NCBI GenBank assembly: GCA_024234075.1
Contig: JACKOV010000008.1
Coordinates: 1 to 64,000 of the forward strand
DNA from: Nevskiaceae bacterium
GTDB lineage: Bacteria; Pseudomonadota; Gammaproteobacteria; Steroidobacterales; Steroidobacteraceae
Length of the DNA: 64,000 bases
Reading direction: 5' to 3'
Part shown: positions 34,399 to 43,749 of the stretch, one piece after another
Layout: each line of letters opens with the position of its first letter
Numbering within the stretch: position 1 is the stretch's first letter
Made by a program: the position numbers and the translations under genes
Notes under the pieces: generated by a model
What the model saw: the letters and a program-made list of their open reading frames with translations, nothing else
Told to the model about the DNA's origin: nothing
The model's database searches: none

Positions 34399-37300
34399 GG
34401 CTGCATCTCCTGTGAAGCCGCGGACTGTGGCGCGGTGGCCCTCGGCGCGACGATGGGTCCCTGGTTGGCACTGTCGGTGGCTTGCTGCGGTGCGCGCAGC
34501 GGTTTGCTCTCGAAGCGCAGCGGTCCCTGGCTGGGTTCGCTCTCCGGCGCCCGGACCTCGCCCTGCGTACGGCGCGCCTTCACCTGTTCGAGCACCGGAT
34601 TGGAGCAGCTGCCCTCGATGAAATCGGCACGATGCAGTTCGCCGTTCTTCAGGTCGAGGAACAGGCTGTCGGCATCGCCGAGGTTGCGGTTGCTGCTGGT
34701 GGTCAGGTGCGCGCCGCGCGGCAGCGTGGATGGATCGACCTTGAGCGTATGGCTCTGCGGCGAGAGGCCGCAGTAGCTGTACTTGCCTTCGGAATCGCTG
34801 ATCAGCCAGGTGCCGTCCTCGAAGTAGAGGCGCACGCCGGGGATGCCCAGCTCCTCCGGGTCCTGCACGTGGTTGTTGTTGCAGTCCACGAAGATCTTGC
34901 CGAGCACGCAGGCCTCCGTGGCAAACACGCCCCCCGTGACGATGACGCGGTATTCGGCGAGATTCGACGGGATCACGCCGGCCGGGTAGGGGCTCATCGC
35001 CACCGGATCCACGCAGCCGCCGGTGATCGCACAGCCGTGCGCGCGGGCGCGGTTGATGCCGTCGCCCTGCTGGCTGCCGACACCTACGCGCACCCGGTAG
35101 GTCAGCGTCTTCTGCGCACCTGTGGTCAAGGTGCCGACGTCGAACACCAGGGTCGGTCCGGGGCTGCCGGCCGGCGCGGCAATGGCCACACCATCCACGC
35201 GTGCGGAACCGGTGATGTAGGTGAAGCCGTGCGGCAGGCGATCGATGACGTTGACCGTCGGCAGGGACGCGCCCGCGGTCTGCCGCAGCACGATGGTGTA
35301 GAGCAGGGTGTCGCCGACCTCCACCGCGCGCCGGTCACCGGTCTTGGTGATGGCCAGGCCCGGCGCGACCAGCGGGTCGAGCGGGATGTGGTTGTGCACC
35401 GGCGCCGCCAGCGCCGAACCCAGGTCCAGCTCCAGGTAGTAGACCGTGGCCGGACCCACGGGGTGGGTCGGCGCCGTGGCACCGGGCAACACCGGATACG
35501 CCACGCCTGGCGTGGCCGGCGGCGCCAGGCCACCGTCCTGTGCGGGGATCAGCGTCGACTGGAAGGTGTAGCCGGCCGGCGGCGTGACCGCGATCTGGAA
35601 GCGGCAGGAGGGCGGCGCATCCGGCGCCATCAGGAACTGGTAGACGCCTTCCGTACCGACGGTCATCGACACCGATGTGCCCTGCACGCTGTAGCCGCCG
35701 TTGCCGACGTTCAGCAGGTGCTGCTCCGGCGTGTAGCCGGGGCAGCTGCCCACGGGTGCGAGCGTCACGCGTGAACCGGGGATTGGACCGCGGGTCACGG
35801 CGTCGTAGACCACGCCGCCGGGATTCAGCGGCAGGCTCTGCTGCGCGAGATCCTCGCCCGGCGCCAGCACCACTGCCAGATGCGAGCTGCCGCCGGTCGT
35901 GCTCGGGCAGGAGCTGGCCGTGCCGTTGGCGATCGCGTCGGCTTCGTTGCAGGCCGCCGGCGGTGCACCCGTCTCGCCGCTGACCGGCGAACCCATGGTC
36001 ACACCCGAGGACGGATCGCGGAAGCGGATGCGCAGCGGCACACCCGGGATCTGGTCGGCGATGCTGTAGCGGCCATCCGCGGCCGTGACTGCGGTGCCCA
36101 CCAGCTGACCGCTGGCATCCAGTACCTCGACCACCCAGCCCGACAGTCGGCGGTCGCCGCCATCGAGCTGACCGAGGTCGCTGCCCTGGTCGAACCAGAC
36201 GGTGCCGGATACCGAGGCGGCGAGCTGCACCGGAGTGGGCAGCCGGCAGGCGTTGTGGGCGATCTCCGGTACGCATACCGGCAGGTCGGCGGGATTGCCC
36301 TCGAAGGCGCTGCGCTCGGCCGCGCTCGGCGAGCGGAGGTTGTTCTCACCACCGCCGGAGACCAGCACTGCGTTGTTGACGGGCGAGGCGGCTGCGGCGG
36401 TAGCCGAAACCTGCACGCGCGCCACGATGTCGTTGGCCGAGGTCGTACCGGCGGCGATCACCGTGCTGCTGGTGCAGCGGAACTGGCTGTCGCCGGCGGC
36501 GCCTTCGCAGCTCCAGCCGTTGCCGGTCGGTGTTTCCGCCAGCACCAGGCCTGCCGGCAGGCGATCCTCGACCGTGTAGGGCGCATCGCTGGGCTGCTGT
36601 CCCGCGTTGCGTACGCGGATCAGGTAACTGCCGGTGTTGTTGACGGTGAAGGTGGCCGGCGTCGCGGACTTGCTCACCACCAGATCCGGCGAATCGCCGA
36701 TCTCGCCGAAGTTGTTGTCCACCGACTGCCGTCCGGGCGGCAGCACGATGCCGCTGATGGCCGAGGGCTGGGTGGCCACGGGTGTGGCCGTGCCGGTCGC
36801 GGTGCCATCGACGGTGCCGGCCGTGGTGATGCCGTTGAGCGTCTCGGGGGGCTGCGTCGGCTGCGTCACGGTGTAGGTGCCGGGGCGCAGATCCTCGAAG
36901 CGGTAGTAGCCGTCCGCATCGGTGGTGACGGTGAGGTTCACCGCCTGGCCCAGTTCGTTGGTGCCGGTGAGCACGAGCTGCACATTGGGCAGGCCGGCTT
37001 CGCCGGCCTCGATCAGGCCGTTGTCGTTGCCGTCGTTGTAGACGCGACCGGAGATCGTGCCGGCGGGAATCTCGCCGAACAGGTTGTTCAGCGAGACGCT
37101 GCCCGGAATCAGCAGGTCGATCGCGGCAATTGCGCTGGGGATGGTCGCAACCGGCGTGGCCGTTCCCGAAGTCGTGCCGCCGATGGTGCCGGCGGTGGTC
37201 TGGCCGTTGCGCGTGCCCTCGGGCTGCTCCAGCTGCGTGACGGTGTAGACGCCGGGCCGCAAGCCGTCGAAGCGGAAGTCGCCGTTCGCGTCGGTGGTCG

Positions 37301-40300
37301 CGGTCCGCGATACCGGCGTGCCGGCATCGTCGGTGCCGGTGAGGGTCAGCTCCACGCCGGCGATACCCAGTTCGCTGGCGCCGGACTGCATGCCGTCGTC
37401 GTTGGTGTCGAAGAACACGCGGCCCGACAACGCCACTCCCAGCACTTCGCCGAAGTTGTTGTCCACCGACGCACCGCCTGCCGGCAGTACGACGTCGGCG
37501 ATCGCGCTGGGAACGGTGTCCACCGGGGTCGCGGTGCCGGTGCTCGCGCCGGCCACGGTGCCGGCCAGGGTGATGCCGTTGAGGGTGGGTTGGCCGCTGG
37601 CCAGCGGCTGCTCGGCCTGCTGCGTGACCGTGTAGCTGCCTGCCGGCAGGTTCTCGAAGCGATACGCGCCGTTGCCGTCGGTGACCGCCGGGGCCACCGG
37701 GTTGCCGAAAACGTCCAGCGTGCCGGCCGGCAGATTCAGCGTGACACCGGCAAGGCCGCTCTCGCTGCCATCGCGCACGCCGTCATTGTTGGCGTCGAGC
37801 CAGACGTAGCCTGTGAGACTGGCGGCCAGCAGGCCGAAGTCCACTTCCGCACCGGTGGTGGGCAGGTTGACCAGCGTGACGGTGCCGGAGGTGTGCTCCT
37901 GGCCAGGGGCAAGGCTGGTGGGCGAGTCGCTGACGATGCGGTAGCTCTGACCGGTCACGCCGCCGCCATAGCTGTAGGCGCCGTTGGTGTCCGTAGTCAG
38001 CGTCACCGGCGCCGGATCGTCGCCGTTGCCGAACACACCGTCCGGTCCCGCGCCTTCGATGGTGATGGAGACGTTCGGCAGGCCGAGGTCGCCGGCGTCG
38101 CGGTCGCCGTCGTCGCCGCGATCGATATAGACCACGCCGCTGATGATCACGTTGGCGAGTTCGCCGAACAGATAACCGGTGGCCGCCTGGCCTGCCGTCG
38201 GCGCGATGCCGTCGATGACGTTCGGCGTCGCGGCAGTGCCCGGTGTTGCGGCGTTGCCTGCCGTGTGCCGGCCGTCGATGTAGCCGGCCGGCTGGGTTTC
38301 GGTCAGTGTGTAGTGGCTGCCGGCCTGGGGCGGCAGCAGGTCGGGGAACACATAGTTGCCCGACGCATCGGTCTGCACGCTGAGGTTGACGGGATTGCCG
38401 GCGAGATCGGTGCCGGTCAGGGTCATGGTGACGTTGGCGATGGGATTTTCGCCGGCATCGAACGTGCCATTGTTGTTGTTGGCGGTGGTGGCCGAGAAAT
38501 CCTCGAACACCTGGCCCGCGATCGAGGCCAGCGTGCGCCCGAAATCGTTGCCCGACGAACCGGAGGCGGCCAGGTCGGTGACGTTGATGACTGCACCGGG
38601 ATTCTCGGTACCCGCGCCGTAGCCGTCCGGCGGAGTCAGGGTCACGCGATAGTGCTGGCTCGCCACCACGCCGGTGAACAGATAGGCGCCGTTGCTATTG
38701 GTCTGAATCGACACCGGCGCCGGATCGTCGCCGTTGCCGAAGATGCCGTCCGGGCCCGCGCCGGCGAGTGTCACGGTGACATTCGACAGGCCGCCGTTCG
38801 GCTGCGCATGTGCGCCGCCGGCGTCGTCGGCGTCGAAATCGCCATCGCGGTTGCGATCGACGTAGACGCTGCCGGCGATGCCCGTGATCGCATCTTCGCC
38901 GAAGTTGAACGCCGTGCCGTCGGTGCCGGCGCCGAGATTGATCTGGCTGATGCGGTCGGTGGTCGGGTCGTCCCCGCCCGAGCCGGTGCCGGGCGAGCAG
39001 CCGCCGCTGCAGGCCGCGCCGCCGATCAGGCCGGGATTCACCGCCGTGGGGCGGTTCTGATAGCTGCCGGCCGGCAGGGCCTCGCGCAGCGTATAGATGA
39101 GCAGCGGATCGAGGTCGTCGAAGCGGTAGGCGCCGGACGCATCCGTGGTGGTCGTGGTGAGCACCGTGTTGTCCGCGGCATTCAGCAGTTCGATGACCGC
39201 ACCCGCGATGGCGCCGTCGCCGGCATCGCGCAGGTTGTTGAAATTGCCGTCCACGTAGACGAAGCCCGAGAGGGAGGGGCGACGCACTTCGGGGAAGTTG
39301 TAGTTGGTGCCGGCTTGCGAGCCGCCCAGCGGAATGCCGGTGTAGCTGGAATCCGGCGAGCCGAAGGCATAGTTGCCACCGAGCGTCGGTGCGTCGCCGC
39401 CCGCCGCAGGCGGGGCCACCGGACTGTTGATGTAGCCCGCGGGTTGGCTCTGGGTGAGCGTGTAGCCCGTGGCATCCGCGGGCGAGAGATCGGTGAAACT
39501 GTAGCTGCCGCTGGCGTTCGTGACGGCTGTGCGGTTCACCTCGTTGCCATAGGCGTCCCGGCCGGTCAGCGTGATGGTCACGCCGCTGATGCCAGGCTCG
39601 GAGCCGGGCTGGTGGGTACCGCCGTCGGCGCCCACGCGGCCGCGATCTTCGAACACCACACCCTCGAGTACCGAGCGCGTGACGTCGAGCGGGACCGTGG
39701 TCGAATTGTTGACCGGGTTGGGATCGACCTGCTCGGTGGTCACGGCGGCCGAGTTGTTGCTGGTGCCGTTCGTCGGGTAGCTGTCCCAGCGTGCCGGCAC
39801 GATGATCCGCACGCGACCCGTGGCGGTGACGTCGCCGAGCTCGCAGCTGAGCACGTTGCCGGTGCGGTCGCAGTTGCCGGTGCCCGTGGGCTGCTCGCCG
39901 CCACCGGGATTCGGGCCGATCTTCTGCCAGGTCGCCGTGCCCGTGATCACGACGCCCGTGGGCAGCGTGTCGGTCACCACCGTGCCCGTGCCGTTCAGCG
40001 GGCTGCTGCCGCTGCGCTCGCGCGACAGGCTCGCGCCGGGACCGTTGTTGTCCACCTCGATCACGTAATGGAACGGCTGACGCAGCGTCACGCTGGTCAC
40101 GGTGACGGGCAGCGCCACCGCGGGGTCGGAGTTGGGCAGCTGCGCGACCATGGTCTTGGAGACCGCCAGGTCGGCACGTGCCCGGATCGTGGTGTCCTGG
40201 TCCGCCGAATCGTTGCTGGGGTCGGTATCCGTCTCGTTGGCACTGACGGTCGCGCGGTTGTTCAAGGTGTCGCCGGACGCACCGGGCGCCGTTTCGTACC

Positions 40301-43300
40301 GGTAGCGCAGGAACAACGTGCTGGTCTGCCCCGCGGCGAGCACACCGGGCGAATCGCTGCCGGCGAAGCCAACGCCCGGCATGACGCAATCGAGCGTCTG
40401 CGCGGCACCGTTGGTGGGATTGCTGCTGCCCGGAGCGAGCGTGCAGTGATCCATCGCGTAGCTGCCATCCGGCGTCGTCGACGAGCCGACGAACAGGATC
40501 GTCCGCCCGGCCAGCGGCGTGAGCACGTCGGCGATATGCACTCCGGTCGCGACCGACGGCCCGCCGTTGTAAACGGTGACGCGATAGGTGATGTGGTTCT
40601 GCGAAGGGTCGCCCGCGTCGAAACCCAGCGGATCCACACCGCCGGTGAAGCCGACGTCCACCTTGTTCGTGAGCAGATCCACCGTGCCCGAGGCGAACGT
40701 CAACGCGGCACTGCGCTGGTCGTCCGCGGCGTCGGTGTTCGCGTTGAAGTCGAAGTCGCCGTTGGCGTCGCTGCCGGTCGACGGATCAGGCGTGCCGTCG
40801 CCGTCGCGGTCGAAGAAAAAATCGGCGATGTTGGTGAACGTGCGGCTGGTGTTGCCGCTGTTCACGTTGGGCCGGATCACCACCGTCAGGCTCTCGGCCT
40901 GCTGGTTGCTCATGTTGAGCGGCGTGCACCGGATCGCGACTTCGGCGGGCGCGCCGCCCGGATTGGCATAGGACATGCCGCCCGGTGCGGGCGTGGCCAC
41001 CACACCCGGACCGGCCGTCGCCGTGCATGCCGTGGTGCCGCCGCCGGAACGCGCCGCGCTCACCAGCACGAAGCCGGTGTCGTTCGCCGGCAGCGTGAAC
41101 ACGTCGCGGAACACCACGCCCGGCACCGTCGACGGACCCTCGTTGAGGTAGTCCATGCGGTAGGTGGTATTGACGCCCGCCTGGCCCGTACCGGTGGGCG
41201 AGGAGGTGATGGCTTTGGCGGTGGTGCGGACGTTGGCCACCCGTTCCACGCGCAGCCAGTCCGCCGCGCTGTTGTTGGCGGCGTTGATCTCGCCGATCGA
41301 ACCGGGCACGGCCGGATCGATGCCGACGCCGACGGTATTGCAGAAGGCGTTGCTGGTCGCCACGCCGCCGCAGCTGCCGGCACCCATGCCGGTGCTGTCG
41401 AACAGCGGGCGCGTCACCCGCACCACGATCGTGGCACTGCCGCCGACCAGCGGCGTGGTTCCGGAGCGACAGATCACCGAGGCGCCAGACACCTCGCAGT
41501 TCCAGCCGACGGGGACGGTGGGCGTGGTGATCGTCGTGCGGCCGGGCACGTAACCCGGAATGGTGTCGTTGACGACGACGCCGGTGGTGCTGTCGCCGCT
41601 GTTGGAGACCTCGATCGTGTAGTCCACCGTCGAATCGCCGATGGTCATCACGTTGTCGCCGGTGCCGGGACCGTTGGTGCGCTTGGTGACGGACAGGTCG
41701 GCGCGCTCGTTGGTGGTGCGCGTGCCGGCGCCGCTGCAGTCGTTGCCGGTGTTGGGATCGATGTCGATGTTGTTGGCCGTGTGCGGCTCGATCGAGCCGC
41801 CCGAGCCACCGGTGCAGGCGGTGTTGGTCAGCGTGCCGGCGCTGCGCGCCCGCGTCACCAGTTGCAACGACGGGGCGTCCGCGCCCACGGCCAGCGGCAG
41901 TTCGGAGGCCTGCAGATCGCAGGTGACGCGCTGGCGGGCAGGCGGCGGCGCATAGGGCGCATCGACCGCGCAGCTCCACGGACCGGAGGCGGACACGAAC
42001 TCCTCGCCGGCCGCCAGTTCGTCCACGACCTGCACCTGGCTCGTAGCCGCCCGCGGCCCGATGTTGTGCACCTCGATCGTCGAGGTCATGCGGCTGTCGT
42101 CGTCCGCGCCCGCGCCGCCCCATACCGCCACCAGTGCCGGCAGCTTGGTCTTGGCGAGTTCCAGGTCCGCGCCATCGGCCAGCACCGTGAAGGTCACGCT
42201 GGCATTGTTGTTGTTGGTGCCGAGAGCGGGACCGTTGGGATCGGGCGTGGTCGCCGCGATCGTCGCGGTGTTGGTGACGTCGCCGCTGCTGTTCGTGCCG
42301 CTCGACGGCACCGTGGCGACGATGGTGAACGTTTCCACGGCGCCGCTCGGCATGTCGGTGGCGCGGCTGCAGTTGCGCTGGGTATCCCCGGCCGAATTGA
42401 CGCAGTTCCAGCCCGGCGGCACCGTGCCGCCGGTGATCACGAAGCCGCTGGGCATCGTGTCGGTGAGGCTCACGCCCGCCGCAGGGCTCGGTCCGAGATT
42501 GCGTGCCGTAAGCGTGAACGTGGCCGGCTGACCGGCGATGGCCGGCTTTTCCACCACGTCCTTGGAGAGCGTGAGGTCGGCGCCGGGCGTCACCGGTGTG
42601 GTCACCTGCGCGTCGTTGTTGCCCGCGTTGGTATCCGGCGTGCCGACGGACTGCACGGTGGCTGAGTTGACGATGTGGCCCGTGCCGACGTTCACGCGCG
42701 CACGGAAACTGAAGGTCGTGGAGTCGCCGTTGGCCAGGGTGCCGGCATGGGTGGCCGTCGTGCTGCCGGCGTTGAAGGTCCAGCCGGCGCCACTGAAACT
42801 GCTCGCGATGTAGCTCGTTCCCGAGGGCAGCGTGTCGATCACGCGGAAATTGGTCGAGGCGCTCGGGCCGTCGTTGGTGACCTTGAGCGTGTAGGTGATT
42901 TCGGCGCCGCCTACGACCGGGCTGGGGCTCGCGGACTTCTCCAGCCGCAGATCGCCGGAGACCTGCAGGGTGGTGCCCTGGCTGCGCTTGTTGTTGGCGG
43001 TATTGCTGTCGGTGGCGAAGAAAGCATCGCTGGTCGGCAGGCTGCTGACCGCGGTGGAGGGCGACGGCGTGGCCGCGGTGAAACCCAATGCGCCGTACAC
43101 GGTCATCGTGCCGGGCGGCATCCCGGTGGTGTCCACGCCGATCTGGAACGACACCGGCGTGCCACCGACGAGCGGGCCGTGGTTGCAGACGATGCGGGTC
43201 GGCACGCCACCGTCGGCCGCGCAGAATCCCGGCAGCGACGCGGCGCTGGCGCCGGCCGGCAGGTCGAAAATGCTGGTGGCGGGTGCGGAGGTGTCCGGAG

Positions 43301-43505
43301 CGCCGTTCTCGAGGGTGATGCCGTAGATCACCTCGCTTCCGGACGGTACCGGGTCATAGCCGGTATCGGAGAGGTCCACGAGGACGAGATCCGCCGCCCA
43401 GCCGATCGGTGCGCCGAGGCACAGGGCGAAAACCAGGGCCAGAGCCGCACGCCGGCCACGTCGGGCACCGCTTGCGGTACCCAACGGCAATGTTTCACCT
43501 GTCAC
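34395..43505 (-). CDS. Giant secreted modular protein (DUF11 and SdrD-B-like repeats)
   Basis: About 3,036 residues from the GTG at 43505, preferred because GGGAG lies seven bases upstream; a TTG at 43529 adds eight residues. A signal peptide ('AALALVFALCLGAPIGWA') is followed by eight DUF11-like beta-sandwich modules (to about 1280), each opening with 'ADLxLxK' and containing 'NxGPS'. Next come eight SdrD-B-like modules (about 1280-2270) with 'SGxVYxDxNxDG' starts, Asp-rich Ca-binding loops such as 'DANNDGVRDG', and 'FGE' ends. Then follow DUF11, SdrD-B-like, a linker, DUF11 and a final SdrD-B-like module ('VDCNNNHVQDPEELGIPG'). There is no membrane anchor, LPXTG, RTX or autotransporter barrel; the last 90 residues are charged and Pro/Gln-rich. 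It is a likely adhesin or stalk held or exported by the two downstream-encoded envelope proteins. Confidence 0.88.
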   Translation of the reverse strand: MTGETLPLGTASGARRGRRAALALVFALCLGAPIGWAADLVLVDLSDTGYDPVPSGSEVIYGITLENGAPDTSAPATSIFDLPAGASAASLPGFCAADGGVPTRIVCNHGPLVGGTPVSFQIGVDTTGMPPGTMTVYGALGFTAATPSPSTAVSSLPTSDAFFATDSNTANNKRSQGTTLQVSGDLRLEKSASPSPVVGGAEITYTLKVTNDGPSASTNFRVIDTLPSGTSYIASSFSGAGWTFNAGSTTATHAGTLANGDSTTFSFRARVNVGTGHIVNSATVQSVGTPDTNAGNNDAQVTTPVTPGADLTLSKDVVEKPAIAGQPATFTLTARNLGPSPAAGVSLTDTMPSGFVITGGTVPPGWNCVNSAGDTQRNCSRATDMPSGAVETFTIVATVPSSGTNSSGDVTNTATIAATTPDPNGPALGTNNNNASVTFTVLADGADLELAKTKLPALVAVWGGAGADDDSRMTSTIEVHNIGPRAATSQVQVVDELAAGEEFVSASGPWSCAVDAPYAPPPARQRVTCDLQASELPLAVGADAPSLQLVTRARSAGTLTNTACTGGSGGSIEPHTANNIDIDPNTGNDCSGAGTRTTNERADLSVTKRTNGPGTGDNVMTIGDSTVDYTIEVSNSGDSTTGVVVNDTIPGYVPGRTTITTPTVPVGWNCEVSGASVICRSGTTPLVGGSATIVVRVTRPLFDSTGMGAGSCGGVATSNAFCNTVGVGIDPAVPGSIGEINAANNSAADWLRVERVANVRTTAKAITSSPTGTGQAGVNTTYRMDYLNEGPSTVPGVVFRDVFTLPANDTGFVLVSAARSGGGTTACTATAGPGVVATPAPGGMSYANPGGAPAEVAIRCTPLNMSNQQAESLTVVIRPNVNSGNTSRTFTNIADFFFDRDGDGTPDPSTGSDANGDFDFNANTDAADDQRSAALTFASGTVDLLTNKVDVGFTGGVDPLGFDAGDPSQNHITYRVTVYNGGPSVATGVHIADVLTPLAGRTILFVGSSTTPDGSYAMDHCTLAPGSSNPTNGAAQTLDCVMPGVGFAGSDSPGVLAAGQTSTLFLRYRYETAPGASGDTLNNRATVSANETDTDPSNDSADQDTTIRARADLAVSKTMVAQLPNSDPAVALPVTVTSVTLRQPFHYVIEVDNNGPGASLSRERSGSSPLNGTGTVVTDTLPTGVVITGTATWQKIGPNPGGGEQPTGTGNCDRTGNVLSCELGDVTATGRVRIIVPARWDSYPTNGTSNNSAAVTTEQVDPNPVNNSTTVPLDVTRSVLEGVVFEDRGRVGADGGTHQPGSEPGISGVTITLTGRDAYGNEVNRTAVTNASGSYSFTDLSPADATGYTLTQSQPAGYINSPVAPPAAGGDAPTLGGNYAFGSPDSSYTGIPLGGSQAGTNYNFPEVRRPSLSGFVYVDGNFNNLRDAGDGAIAGAVIELLNAADNTVLTTTTTDASGAYRFDDLDPLLIYTLREALPAGSYQNRPTAVNPGLIGGAACSGGCSPGTGSGGDDPTTDRISQINLGAGTDGTAFNFGEDAITGIAGSVYVDRNRDGDFDADDAGGAHAQPNGGLSNVTVTLAGAGPDGIFGNGDDPAPVSIQTNSNGAYLFTGVVASQHYRVTLTPPDGYGAGTENPGAVINVTDLAASGSSGNDFGRTLASIAGQVFEDFSATTANNNNGTFDAGENPIANVTMTLTGTDLAGNPVNLSVQTDASGNYVFPDLLPPQAGSHYTLTETQPAGYIDGRHTAGNAATPGTAATPNVIDGIAPTAGQAATGYLFGELANVIISGVVYIDRGDDGDRDAGDLGLPNVSITIEGAGPDGVFGNGDDPAPVTLTTDTNGAYSYGGGVTGQSYRIVSDSPTSLAPGQEHTSGTVTLVNLPTTGAEVDFGLLAASLTGYVWLDANNDGVRDGSESGLAGVTLNLPAGTLDVFGNPVAPAVTDGNGAYRFENLPAGSYTVTQQAEQPLASGQPTLNGITLAGTVAGASTGTATPVDTVPSAIADVVLPAGGASVDNNFGEVLGVALSGRVFFDTNDDGMQSGASELGIAGVELTLTGTDDAGTPVSRTATTDANGDFRFDGLRPGVYTVTQLEQPEGTRNGQTTAGTIGGTTSGTATPVATIPSAIAAIDLLIPGSVSLNNLFGEIPAGTISGRVYNDGNDNGLIEAGEAGLPNVQLVLTGTNELGQAVNLTVTTDADGYYRFEDLRPGTYTVTQPTQPPETLNGITTAGTVDGTATGTATPVATQPSAISGIVLPPGRQSVDNNFGEIGDSPDLVVSKSATPATFTVNNTGSYLIRVRNAGQQPSDAPYTVEDRLPAGLVLAETPTGNGWSCEGAAGDSQFRCTSSTVIAAGTTSANDIVARVQVSATAAAASPVNNAVLVSGGGENNLRSPSAAERSAFEGNPADLPVCVPEIAHNACRLPTPVQLAASVSGTVWFDQGSDLGQLDGGDRRLSGWVVEVLDASGQLVGTAVTAADGRYSIADQIPGVPLRIRFRDPSSGVTMGSPVSGETGAPPAACNEADAIANGTASSCPSTTGGSSHLAVVLAPGEDLAQQSLPLNPGGVVYDAVTRGPIPGSRVTLAPVGSCPGYTPEQHLLNVGNGGYSVQGTSVSMTVGTEGVYQFLMAPDAPPSCRFQIAVTPPAGYTFQSTLIPAQDGGLAPPATPGVAYPVLPGATAPTHPVGPATVYYLELDLGSALAAPVHNHIPLDPLVAPGLAITKTGDRRAVEVGDTLLYTIVLRQTAGASLPTVNVIDRLPHGFTYITGSARVDGVAIAAPAGSPGPTLVFDVGTLTTGAQKTLTYRVRVGVGSQQGDGINRARAHGCAITGGCVDPVAMSPYPAGVIPSNLAEYRVIVTGGVFATEACVLGKIFVDCNNNHVQDPEELGIPGVRLYFEDGTWLISDSEGKYSYCGLSPQSHTLKVDPSTLPRGAHLTTSSNRNLGDADSLFLDLKNGELHRADFIEGSCSNPVLEQVKARRTQGEVRAPESEPSQGPLRFESKPLRAPQQATDSANQGPIVAPRATAPQSAASQEMQP
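36690..37840 (-). repeat. Three consecutive SdrD-B-type coding repeats
   Basis: Within the giant gene, three successive units of about 365-385 bp are the most alike at DNA level. Their borders fall near 36705, 37070, 37446 and 37830, each marked by the codons for FGE(I/V). The encoded units share 'GITLAGT/TTAGT', 'GTATPVxTxPSAI' and 'VDNNFGE'. Such units can change in number by recombination. Confidence 0.65.
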
Positions 43506-43623
43506 TCTGCGACTCCCTTTTTCGCGCAAATCAGATTGGCTTCGATCTCGACCGCCCCCAGCGACCGGCCGAGCGAGCTTATGTGCAAGCGGGGCGAATT
43601 ATGTGCGCAGACGGGTCCTGATC

Positions 43624-43646
43624 TCGAGACTTAGTTCTCGTCTCGA
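43624..43646. promoter_or_regulatory. Inverted repeat upstream of the giant-protein gene
   Basis: Perfect 7-bp arms TCGAGAC/GTCTCGA separated by 9 bp, about 120 bp before the giant gene start and about 105 bp before the RND operon. It could be an operator or an mRNA-leader hairpin; no regulator is assigned. Confidence 0.4.
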
Positions 43647-43686
43647 CCCACAGGAGGGCGGCGGCGCCGACGTATTCCGAATTTTC

Positions 43687-43715
43687 TTGACCGTAAGAGA
43701 ATGACCGTTCATTCT
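43687..43715 (+). promoter_or_regulatory. Promoter of the RND efflux operon
   Basis: -35 TTGACC (43687-43692), 17-bp spacer, -10 CATTCT (43710-43715), followed 34 bp later by the ATG of the adaptor gene at 43750. The spacing and the -35 match are good. Confidence 0.6.
43699..43714. promoter_or_regulatory. TetR-type palindromic operator in the RND promoter
   Basis: GAATGA CCGT TCATTC is a perfect inverted repeat with 6-bp arms lying across the spacer and -10 of the efflux promoter. This is the usual form and position of binding sites for TetR/AcrR repressors. The repressor gene is the last gene of the same operon, so feedback control is expected. Confidence 0.7.
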
Positions 43716-43749
43716 ACTCATCGCTTCCCACCTTGCTTGCCGAGGCCCC

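Noticed and set aside
30934..34776. A 1,280-codon plus-strand frame antisense to the barrel and OmpA genes
   Set aside because: No recognisable domain or codon pattern; the minus strand encodes coherent beta-barrel and OmpA sequences with overlapping starts and stops.
36690..37840. CRISPR-like spacing of repeats
   Set aside because: The repeats are 365-385 bp coding modules in one reading frame, not short direct repeats with unique spacers.
35880..42665. A 2,261-codon open frame on the plus strand, antisense to the giant surface-protein gene
   Set aside because: It results from the high GC and repeat structure of the minus-strand gene. Its translation is Arg/Gly/Ala/Val/His-rich without domains, whereas the minus strand gives clear DUF11/SdrD-B modules and a signal peptide.
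34395..43505. Reading the giant protein as an RTX-type or LPXTG-anchored adhesin
   Set aside because: Its Asp-rich loops are SdrD-B calcium sites, not GGxGxDxxx nonapeptides; there is no sorting signal, membrane anchor or autotransporter barrel, and no ABC exporter in its operon.
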